From contig CAAFOY010000039.1 in NCBI GenBank assembly GCA_900764695.1, positions 1 through 64,000 on the forward strand: a DNA stretch of 64,000 bases. Reading direction: 5' to 3'. Origin of the DNA: Lachnospiraceae bacterium. Lineage in GTDB: Bacteria; Bacillota_A; Clostridia; Lachnospirales; Lachnospiraceae. Below are positions 19,711 through 26,376 of the stretch, one piece after another (positions within the stretch are counted from its first letter, which is position 1; every line of letters begins with the position of its first letter). The position numbers were made by a program, and so were the translations under genes. The notes beneath the pieces are model-generated. The model had not been told where the DNA came from and did not search any database. It worked only from the letters and a program-made list of their open reading frames with translations.

Positions 19711-19799
19711 AATTGTGAGAGTGCTTGGCACGGAACAATCCGTAGGCATCAAAGTCGGGGAAGTTTGCCACGACAACATATAATGATGTCGGCACAATT
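19711..19799 (+). ncRNA. possible structured RNA in the prfC 5' region
   Basis: By hand folding, AATTGTG (19711-19717) pairs with CACAATT (19793-19799) to close a junction with three hairpins. These are ACGGA/TCCGT with an ACAA loop (19730-19743), GTCGGG/CC-A-CGAC (19754-19774) and ACAT/ATGT (19776-19789). It lies 28 nt upstream of the prfC start. It matches no riboswitch class I know. It could be a leader regulator or a processed 3' end of the helicase transcript. Confidence 0.4.
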
Positions 19800-19827
19800 T
19801 AGTTAAAATAAACATTTGGAGAATAAA

Positions 19828-21423
19828 ATGGACGAAAATTTGAAAAAAGAAATAGAAAACAGAAGAACATTTGCAATCATTTCCCACCCGGATGCAGGTA
19901 AGACAACGTTAACAGAAAAATTTCTGTTATACGGAGGTGCAATTAACACAGCCGGTTCAGTAAAGGGAAAGGCAAATTCAAAATATGCGGTTTCTGACTG
20001 GATGGGAATTGAAAAGGAAAGAGGAATTTCAGTTACTTCATCAGCATTGCAGTTTAATTATGAAGGATATTGCATTAACATTTTGGATACTCCGGGACAT
20101 CAGGATTTCTCGGAAGACACATACAGAACTTTAATGGCAGCAGACTCAGCAGTAATGGTAATTGATGCTTCAAAGGGTGTTGAAGCACAGACAATTAAGC
20201 TTTTCAAAGTTTGTGTAATGAGACATATTCCAATTTTCACGTTTATCAATAAGATGGATTTGGAAGCAAGGGACCCATATGAACTTTTAGAAGAAATTGA
20301 AAATGTTTTAGGAATAAAGACTTGTCCCATAAACTGGCCAATAGGTTCAGGTAAAAGATTTAAAGGTGTTTACGATAGAGATACAAAGAAAATATCAATG
20401 TTTCAGGCAGTATCTGTCGGTGGTGCAAAAAGTGCAGCAGAAACAACTTATGATTTAGAAGACGAAGCGTTCAAAGGTGAAGTTGGGGATGAATTATATG
20501 ACCAGCTTATGGATGATGTAGAATTGTTGGACGGAGCAAGTGAACCATTTGATCAGGATTTGGTTGATAAAGGTGAATTATCTCCGGTATTCTTCGGTTC
20601 AGCTTTAACTACATTTGGTATAGAAACATTTTTGGAGCATTTCTTAAAAATGACAGAATCACCACTTCCAAGAATGTCAGATATAGGACTAATAGATCCT
20701 ATAACAGAACCTTTTTCAGGATTTGTATTTAAAATTCAGGCAAATATGAATAAGGCACATCATGACAGAATTGCATTTATGAGAGTATGTTCGGGCAAAT
20801 TTGATGCCACAAAAGATGTGTTCCATGTACAAAGTGGAAAGAAAATGAAATTATCAAGACCGCAGCAGATTATGGCACAGGATAGAAAAGTAATTGATGA
20901 GGCTTATGCAGGAGATGTAATCGGTGTATTTGATCCCGGAATTTTCTCTATTGGCGATACAATTTGCACTCCGGGCAAAAAATTCACTTACGAAGGAATA
21001 CCTACATTTGCACCAGAACATTTCTGTCGACTTGTAGCACTTGATTCTATGAAGCGTAAGCAATTTATGAAAGGTGTAACGCAGATTGCTCAGGAAGGTG
21101 CGATACAGATTTTCCAGGACTACAATCTTGAAATGTCTGAAATTATCGTGGGTGTTGTAGGAACACTTCAGTTTGATGTGTTAAAATACAGAATGGAAAA
21201 TGAATATAGCTGTGATGTAAGACTTGAACCATTGCCATATGGTCATATAAGATGGGTCAAAGACCCGGCTACAGATTTAAACAGCATAAAATGCCCAAGC
21301 GATACAAAGCGAGTTAAGGACATGAAAGGAAATCCTTTGATTTTATTTACAAATGAATGGTCAATAAGACTTTTATTGGAAAGAAATGAAGGAATTGAAC
21401 TTACTGAATTTAAGAAGAATTAG
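19828..21423 (+). CDS. prfC: peptide chain release factor 3
   Basis: This is RF3, the GTPase that removes RF1/RF2 from the ribosome after termination. It has 531 residues, close to the E. coli length. G motifs are visible: G1 HPDAGKTT, the effector region GIEKERGISVTSS, G3 DTPGHQDFS and G4 NKMD. An in-frame TTG at 19816 would add four residues, but the GGAG at 19818-19821 is correctly spaced for ATG 19828, so that start is preferred. The gene stands alone, with a terminator 110 nt downstream. Confidence 0.96.
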   Translation: MDENLKKEIENRRTFAIISHPDAGKTTLTEKFLLYGGAINTAGSVKGKANSKYAVSDWMGIEKERGISVTSSALQFNYEGYCINILDTPGHQDFSEDTYRTLMAADSAVMVIDASKGVEAQTIKLFKVCVMRHIPIFTFINKMDLEARDPYELLEEIENVLGIKTCPINWPIGSGKRFKGVYDRDTKKISMFQAVSVGGAKSAAETTYDLEDEAFKGEVGDELYDQLMDDVELLDGASEPFDQDLVDKGELSPVFFGSALTTFGIETFLEHFLKMTESPLPRMSDIGLIDPITEPFSGFVFKIQANMNKAHHDRIAFMRVCSGKFDATKDVFHVQSGKKMKLSRPQQIMAQDRKVIDEAYAGDVIGVFDPGIFSIGDTICTPGKKFTYEGIPTFAPEHFCRLVALDSMKRKQFMKGVTQIAQEGAIQIFQDYNLEMSEIIVGVVGTLQFDVLKYRMENEYSCDVRLEPLPYGHIRWVKDPATDLNSIKCPSDTKRVKDMKGNPLILFTNEWSIRLLLERNEGIELTEFKKN

Positions 21424-21430
21424 ATTGATT

Positions 21431-21523
21431 GGAAAACCGGTTCTGGAAACTTGTAATTTAATTTATAAATGAGTTAAGGAAACTGTTTCTGGAAAACTTG
21501 TAATTTAATAAAATCGAATTAAA
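21431..21523. repeat. two diverged tandem copies of a ~47-bp unit after prfC
   Basis: GGAAAACCGGTTCTGGAAAC at 21431 and GGAAACTGTTTCTGGAAAAC at 21478 each continue into TTGTAATTTAAT. The copies differ at several positions. The 424-nt stretch 21424-21847 otherwise holds a terminator and a hairpin region, and no gene that I can support. Confidence 0.7.
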
Positions 21524-21530
21524 GAAAATA

Positions 21531-21574
21531 TAAAAAGGATGGAATCTTTGTTATGGGATTTCGTCCTTTTTATA
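21531..21574 (+). terminator. terminator following prfC
   Basis: TAAAAAGGA (21531-21539) pairs with TCCTTTTTA (21564-21572). An inner stem GAATC/GGATT extends it, and the 3' arm supplies the T-run. Confidence 0.75.
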
Positions 21575-21732
21575 TGTTAAAGTCTGGTCGCGGATTATGT
21601 AGATTAGAAATAAAGGGGGAATTTGTTGCTTTAACGGTATGTAAAATAAAAGCAGGCTTGAAAATTTCTCTTTTGAAAATTCCCAAATGAGTAATAAAAA
21701 AATGACATAATACAAGTTAGAGAATAAAACAA

Positions 21733-21764
21733 GCCTGTGCAACAGGATAAACAGGCAGGCACAG
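21733..21764 (+). promoter_or_regulatory. overlapping alternative hairpins upstream of the sigma factor
   Basis: GCCTGT (21733-21738) can pair with ACAGGC (21751-21756), or CTGTGC (21735-21740) can pair with GCACAG (21759-21764). The two cannot form together. The region ends in an A8 run about 75 nt before the sigma-factor start. A switching role is conjecture. Confidence 0.3.
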
Positions 21765-21847
21765 CCCGGCAAAAAAAATGTGATATTATTCTTTCCTGAA
21801 TTGTTATATTATTAGAAAGATCTTTCAAAGCAACAAGGAGGAAAGCA

Positions 21848-22336
21848 GTGGAAACGCAAAAGTACAAAGAATTTGTATCGGAATATGCAAATATGGTATT
21901 TAAAATTGCTTATAATTATTGCCGAAACAAATATGATGCCGAAGACATAGTCCAGAATACATTTTTAAAACTTTTACAATATAAAGGCGAATTTGCTGAT
22001 GGTGAACATGCAAAAAGATGGCTTATAAGAGTGACTGTAAATGAATCAAAAAACATGTGTACATCATTTTGGCACAAAAGAATAGTTTCGCTGGAAGAAT
22101 CCAAATCAGATGCCGAATTTTCTTTTGAAAATGATGAAGAATCAGAACTATATGATGCAGTAATGAAGCTTGGCGAAAAATACAGAATAGTGGTTCATTT
22201 GTATTATTACGAAGAATATTCAGTAAAAGAAATCGCAGAAATATTAAATATAAAAGAGACTACAATTCAAACAAGACTTATGAGAGCTAGAGCAAAAATT
22301 AAAAGTATGGTCAAAGGAGATTGGTTAGATGAATAA
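21848..22336 (+). CDS. ECF-type RNA polymerase sigma factor
   Basis: This 162-residue sigma factor starts at GTG 21848, 7 nt after the AAGGAGG-like site. It has region 2 (about 10-75, with DAEDIVQNTFLKLL for -10 recognition) and region 4 (about 105-155, with YSVKEIAEILNIKETTIQTR as the helix-turn-helix), and lacks regions 1 and 3. It overlaps the downstream gene by 8 nt, the usual arrangement with a cognate anti-sigma factor. The stimulus is unknown; envelope stress is common for such pairs. Confidence 0.93.
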   Translation: METQKYKEFVSEYANMVFKIAYNYCRNKYDAEDIVQNTFLKLLQYKGEFADGEHAKRWLIRVTVNESKNMCTSFWHKRIVSLEESKSDAEFSFENDEESELYDAVMKLGEKYRIVVHLYYYEEYSVKEIAEILNIKETTIQTRLMRARAKIKSMVKGDWLDE

Positions 22337-22727
22337 ATATAAAGAAATGTTTGACAAAATAAATATTTCAGACGAGTGTTTAAGAAAGGTGGAACATATG
22401 GAAAAGAATAATCACAAAATAAAGAAATTCAGAATACGTTATGTGGCGGTTGCAGCAGTTATGCTTGCTATATTCGCAATGACAGATGTTGTGTCTTATG
22501 CGGCAACCGGAAATGGAATAACAAAGCATGTCCATGTATTTTTGGATAACAATAGTGAAAAAAAAGAACTTAAAGAAAATGGCAAAGGAAAATACATTTA
22601 CGAGGGCGAAGACAAGAAGTATGAGCTCGAAATGAATGAAGATGAAATGGAAAAAGAGGGCATAAATGCTGAGGTAAGTGTTGATGAAAGTAGCGGAGAG
22701 GTAAATATAGAACTAAAGGCAAAATAA
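22329..22727 (+). CDS. putative anti-sigma factor, single-pass membrane protein
   Basis: It has 132 residues. A short cytoplasmic N-terminal part (1-36) would bind the sigma factor. One transmembrane helix (about 38-58, VAVAAVMLAIFAMTDVVSYA) is followed by a charged extracytoplasmic tail. The N-terminal part is too short for a zinc-binding anti-sigma domain and has a single cysteine (SDECLRKVE), so it belongs to the small Clostridia type. The assignment rests mainly on its overlap with the sigma gene and its topology. Confidence 0.7.
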   Translation: MNKYKEMFDKINISDECLRKVEHMEKNNHKIKKFRIRYVAVAAVMLAIFAMTDVVSYAATGNGITKHVHVFLDNNSEKKELKENGKGKYIYEGEDKKYELEMNEDEMEKEGINAEVSVDESSGEVNIELKAK

Positions 22728-22781
22728 TCAAAAAAATAAATCTAAAAAAAATATATGTCGACAAACAAAAACAAACAAAAG

Positions 22782-22833
22782 AAGTCCACAGGCGAATTAA
22801 AATTATGAAATTCTCTTGTGGGCTGTTTTTATG
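22782..22833 (+). terminator. terminator of the sigma/anti-sigma operon
   Basis: GTCCACAGGCGAATT pairs with AATTCTCTTGTGGGC, with one G-U pair and a few mismatches, followed by TGTTTTTA. Confidence 0.75.
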
Positions 22834-22878
22834 CTTTAAAATAAGTGAAAACAGAACAGAGTTTCGAAAAAATAGCAA

Positions 22879-22960
22879 AATCGAGTCCTGAAAAAGGGAC
22901 AGTGAATGTGAGAAAATGGAGTCATAAAAGGAAAAAGAAAAATAGCAGCTATAAAGGAGG
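22879..22960 (+). promoter_or_regulatory. duplicated 5' leader, copy 1 (before the HIRAN gene)
   Basis: This 82-nt segment is nearly identical to 31543-31626. It begins AATCGAGTCCTGAAAAAGGG, contains the small hairpin GTCC/GGAC and ends in AGCTATAAAGGAGG, which includes the ribosome binding site of the gene at 22969. Conservation of untranslated sequence before two unrelated coding regions points to a common control element or to a duplication. Confidence 0.7.
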
Positions 22961-22968
22961 AAAAAAAG

Positions 22969-23286
22969 ATGGCAGATAAGATTTATTTTACAATTACAGG
23001 AACAGGATTTTTTGAAGGTGACGAATTTTTTGAAAAGGATATGGAAGTGTTTCTTGAGAAAGAACCGGACAACAAATATGACCACGAAGCAATTCTTGTA
23101 AAAATGCCGGGAATTGGAAAAGTAGGGCATGTGGCAAATAGTTGTAGTACAGTCATTGGCGAGTCATATAGCGCCGGACGTATTTATGACAAAATTGGCG
23201 ACACAGCAGTTGGAAAAGTGCTTTACAAAATGCCAAGAGGAATTTTGTGTGAATTAGTAAAACCAGTAGATGAAATTAAATTTTAA
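22969..23286 (+). CDS. HIRAN-domain protein
   Basis: This 105-residue protein is essentially one HIRAN domain (about residues 5-100). The pattern includes an opening strand ITGTGFFEG, the central EPDNKYDHEAILV and the later GKVGHVANS. HIRAN domains are found in SNF2-type helicases and bind DNA 3' ends; stand-alone bacterial copies are common and poorly understood. It precedes the type I restriction-modification operon by about 200 nt and carries the duplicated leader, so it may belong to a DNA-processing island. Confidence 0.85.
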   Translation: MADKIYFTITGTGFFEGDEFFEKDMEVFLEKEPDNKYDHEAILVKMPGIGKVGHVANSCSTVIGESYSAGRIYDKIGDTAVGKVLYKMPRGILCELVKPVDEIKF

Positions 23287-23380
23287 AGAAGTTATTGGAA
23301 TTAGAATTATGGTGTAGCTGAAATGGAAAATGATAGTACAAATAATGAAATAATGTATAAATAAGGAGGCAAATATAACA

Positions 23381-23452
23381 ATGCAAAAGTTGTATAAAAT
23401 AGCCACTTATAATATAATTAATAAATATTTACAATGTGATAAAAATGAATAA
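23381..23452 (+). CDS. possible 23-residue leader peptide
   Basis: A short frame encodes MQKLYKIATYNIINKYLQCD plus three residues. AAGGAGG lies at about 23363-23369, spaced slightly far (about 11 nt) from the ATG. It sits between the HIRAN gene and hsdM. The strong ribosome binding site is the only support; it may simply be chance. Confidence 0.25.
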   Translation: MQKLYKIATYNIINKYLQCDKNE

Positions 23453-23490
23453 ATAATTATTTGATTTACTAAAAATATAGGAGGACTAAA

Positions 23491-25086
23491 ATGGCAGAAG
23501 GAAAAGATTTGTTGCAGGTTTTGTGGAGCGGAGCAGATGTATTAAGAGGTAAGATGGATGCAAATGAATACAAAACTTATTTATTAGGATTGGTATTTTA
23601 TAAGTATTTATCAGATTCATATTTATCAAAAGTATATGATTTATTAAACGATGAAACACCAGATGATTTAGAAGAAGCACAGGAAGTTTATGATGATGTA
23701 ATGAATAGTGAAGATGCCGAAGAACTATTGGCAGAATTGAAAGAATCATTACGTTATACATTGGACCCTGATATGACATATGTAAGCATATTGAAAGATG
23801 CTAAAAACAATTCTTTCAACAGAGAAAAATTACAGTCAGCATTTAATAGAATTCAGGAATCAGACGAATTATTTAATGGATTATTTGCAGATGTTGATTT
23901 GTATTCAAACAGGCTTGGAACCGGAGACCAAAAACAGAGTGCAACAATAGCAGAAGTGATAAAAGTGTTAGATGGTGCAGATTTAATACATACAGAAGGC
24001 GATGTGCTAGGAAATGCATATGAATACTTAATAGGACAGTTTGCTTCTGAAACAGGAAAAAAGGCAGGGGAATTCTATACTCCACATGGTCCGGCACAGA
24101 TACTATGTCGAATTGCAATGACAGGACAGGAAGATAAAAAAGGATTACAGGTATATGACCCTTGTATGGGTTCAGGATCATTAATGCTGAGCTGCAAAAA
24201 TTATGCAAAAGAACCAGATTATATAAAATACTATGGACAGGAACTTATGCCATCAACTTATAATTTGGCAAGAATGAATATGTTTTTGCATGGAGTTTTG
24301 CCGGAAAATCAGCACTTAAGAAATGCTGATACATTAGATGCAGACTGGCCAACTGATGAAGAAACAGAATTTGATGTAGTTACAATGAATCCACCATATT
24401 CTGCAAAATGGTCTGCAGCAGAAGGATTTAAACAAGATGAAAGATTTATGGATTATGGTGGAAAGCTTGCACCAAAATCAAAAGCAGATTATGCATTCTT
24501 ATTACACGGATTTTATCATTTAAAACAGACAGGAACAATGGCGATTGTTTTACCACATGGAGTTTTATTTAGAGGAGCAGCAGAAGGAACAATAAGAGAA
24601 ACACTTTTGAAAAATGGTTCTATATATGCGGTAATTGGCTTGCCATCAAATATGTTTTATAATACTTCAATTCCAACATGTATTGTAGTATTGAAAAAGC
24701 ATCGTGATGGACGAGATGTGTTGTTTATAGATGCATCAAATTTGTATGAAAAAGAGAAAAAGCAGAATGTTATGAAAGAAGAACATATTGATCGTGTTCT
24801 TGAATTATATAATAACAGAGAAAGTGTAGAGAAAGAAGCATACCTTGCATCTTATGAAGACATTGTGAAAAATGATTACAACTTGAATATACCACGATAT
24901 GTAGATACTTCAGAAGAAGAACCAGAGATTGATTTAAAAGCACTTACGCTGAGAATGAGAGATACAGATAAAGAAATAAAAGAGGGTAATAATATGCTGT
25001 TAAGTATGTTAAAAGGCCTAAATTTTGACAGTGATGAAACTAGAGAATCAGTAGAAGAATTCATAAAAGTCTTAGAGGAGGTGTAA
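23491..25086 (+). CDS. hsdM: type I restriction-modification methyltransferase subunit
   Basis: This 531-residue subunit methylates adenine in the target sequence as part of the HsdM2S complex. It has an N-terminal HsdM bundle (about 1-140), then the SAM-binding motif VYDPCMGSGSLML (about 225-237) and the catalytic NPPY (about 305-308). A ribosome binding site ATAGGAGG lies 7 nt before the ATG. hsdS begins 3 nt after its stop, so subunit synthesis is coupled. Full length, with no disruption seen. Confidence 0.96.
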   Translation: MAEGKDLLQVLWSGADVLRGKMDANEYKTYLLGLVFYKYLSDSYLSKVYDLLNDETPDDLEEAQEVYDDVMNSEDAEELLAELKESLRYTLDPDMTYVSILKDAKNNSFNREKLQSAFNRIQESDELFNGLFADVDLYSNRLGTGDQKQSATIAEVIKVLDGADLIHTEGDVLGNAYEYLIGQFASETGKKAGEFYTPHGPAQILCRIAMTGQEDKKGLQVYDPCMGSGSLMLSCKNYAKEPDYIKYYGQELMPSTYNLARMNMFLHGVLPENQHLRNADTLDADWPTDEETEFDVVTMNPPYSAKWSAAEGFKQDERFMDYGGKLAPKSKADYAFLLHGFYHLKQTGTMAIVLPHGVLFRGAAEGTIRETLLKNGSIYAVIGLPSNMFYNTSIPTCIVVLKKHRDGRDVLFIDASNLYEKEKKQNVMKEEHIDRVLELYNNRESVEKEAYLASYEDIVKNDYNLNIPRYVDTSEEEPEIDLKALTLRMRDTDKEIKEGNNMLLSMLKGLNFDSDETRESVEEFIKVLEEV

Positions 25087-25089
25087 AAT

Positions 25090-26370
25090 ATGGCAGATAT
25101 ACCAAAAATAAGATTTAAAGGATTTACTGAACCTTGGGAACAGCGTAAGTTGGGGGAGATTTGTGATTCGTTTGAATATGGATTGAATGCTGCGGCTACT
25201 GATTATGATGGTGAGAACAAATATATTCGCATTACTGACATAGATGACAATTCTCATGAGTTTTTGCAGAATAATGTTACATCTCCTGACATTGATTTTA
25301 GTGGTGCAGAAAATTATAAACTTAAGCAGGGGGATATTTTGTTTGCTCGAACTGGAGCGAGTGTTGGAAAAACCTATATTTACGAGGAATCCGACGGGTT
25401 AGTGTACTATGCTGGTTTCTTGATTCGAGGACGAGTTAAGAATGAATATTCTCCTGAATTTGTCTTTCAAAATACACTCACGGCGGATTATGAAAGGTTT
25501 ATTAGAATTACATCGCAACGTTCCGGACAGCCGGGTGTTAATGCTCAGGAATATGCAAGTTATCAAATTGCTACTCCTGTATTAGAAGAACAGCAGCAAA
25601 TCGGAGCCTATTTTTCCACCCTCGACCACCTCATCACTCTTCATCAACGTAAGTGTGATGACACAAAAGAATTAAAAAAATATATGCTTCAAAAAATGTT
25701 TCCGAAAAATGGAGAAAAATTTCCAGAAATCCGTTTTAAAGGATTCACTGAAGCTTGGGAACAGTGTAAGTTTGCTGCAGTCTTTGATGGATTACCGAAT
25801 AATACATTTTCAAGGGCAGAATTGAACTATGAAAGCGGTACAGTAAAGAATGTTCATTACGGCGATGTGCTGATAAAGTTTGGAGATTATATTAATGCTT
25901 CCGAAACAGAGTTGCCGTATATATCCGATGATGCAAAAGCCGATAAGTTTAAGAACTCTTTTTTGCAAGATGGGGACATTATAATTGCAGATACCGCAGA
26001 GGATGAGGCTGTTGGCAAATGTACAGAAATACAGGGCTCTGAAGGATTAAAACTTCTGTCAGGACTTCATACGATAGCTTGTCGCCCGAAGGAAAAATAT
26101 GGTCCGATGTTCTTGGGATACTATATCAATTCTCCTGCATATCACAACCAGTTAAAACCATTAATGCAGGGAATAAAAGTTACTTCAATTTCAAAGTCAG
26201 CTCTTCAAGATACGGATATGATTATGCCACAAGATATAGAAGAACAAGAAAAAATCGGAGAATATTTTTCTAACCTCGACCACCTCATCACTCTTCATCA
26301 ACGTAAGTGTGATACACTAAAAGAGTTAAAAAAATATATGCTACAAAATATGTTTCCAAAGAAAGGATAA
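25090..26370 (+). CDS. hsdS: type I restriction-modification specificity subunit, expressed copy
   Basis: It has 426 residues with the two-TRD plan: target recognition domain 1 (about 15-170), a helical spacer (about 175-215), domain 2 (about 220-385) and a C-terminal helix. Each half opens with a WEQ(R/C)K(L/F) segment and closes with LDHLITLHQRKCD, and these segments are encoded by the repeats used for inversion. The gene therefore sits at the expression site of a shuffling system. The silent cassette 4 kb away carries two different TRDs. The DNA sequence recognised is not predictable from what I see. Confidence 0.95.
   Translation: MADIPKIRFKGFTEPWEQRKLGEICDSFEYGLNAAATDYDGENKYIRITDIDDNSHEFLQNNVTSPDIDFSGAENYKLKQGDILFARTGASVGKTYIYEESDGLVYYAGFLIRGRVKNEYSPEFVFQNTLTADYERFIRITSQRSGQPGVNAQEYASYQIATPVLEEQQQIGAYFSTLDHLITLHQRKCDDTKELKKYMLQKMFPKNGEKFPEIRFKGFTEAWEQCKFAAVFDGLPNNTFSRAELNYESGTVKNVHYGDVLIKFGDYINASETELPYISDDAKADKFKNSFLQDGDIIIADTAEDEAVGKCTEIQGSEGLKLLSGLHTIACRPKEKYGPMFLGYYINSPAYHNQLKPLMQGIKVTSISKSALQDTDMIMPQDIEEQEKIGEYFSNLDHLITLHQRKCDTLKELKKYMLQNMFPKKG
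25133..25155 (+). repeat. hsdS recombination repeat A, copy at the start of TRD1
   Basis: This 23-bp sequence begins CTTGGGAACAGCGTAAGTT. It is exactly inverted at 30874-30896, and its first 19 bp are inverted at 31427-31445. A variant with one internal change lies at 25754-25773 before TRD2. These positions let each recognition domain be exchanged by inversion. Confidence 0.9.
25620..25659 (+). repeat. hsdS recombination repeat B, copy after TRD1
   Basis: This 40-bp segment, starting CCTCGACCACCTCATCACTC, is identical in direct orientation to 26274-26313. It encodes the LDHLITLHQRKCD helix that ends each half of HsdS. Confidence 0.9.
26272..26313 (+). repeat. hsdS recombination repeat B, copy after TRD2
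   Basis: Its first 28 bp, starting AACCTCGACCACCTCATCAC, are exactly inverted at 30378-30405 in the silent cassette. This is the longest hsdS inverted match in the 3' part of the gene. Recombination here against repeat A or B copies would swap whole domains. Confidence 0.9.
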
Positions 26371-26376
26371 GGGATT

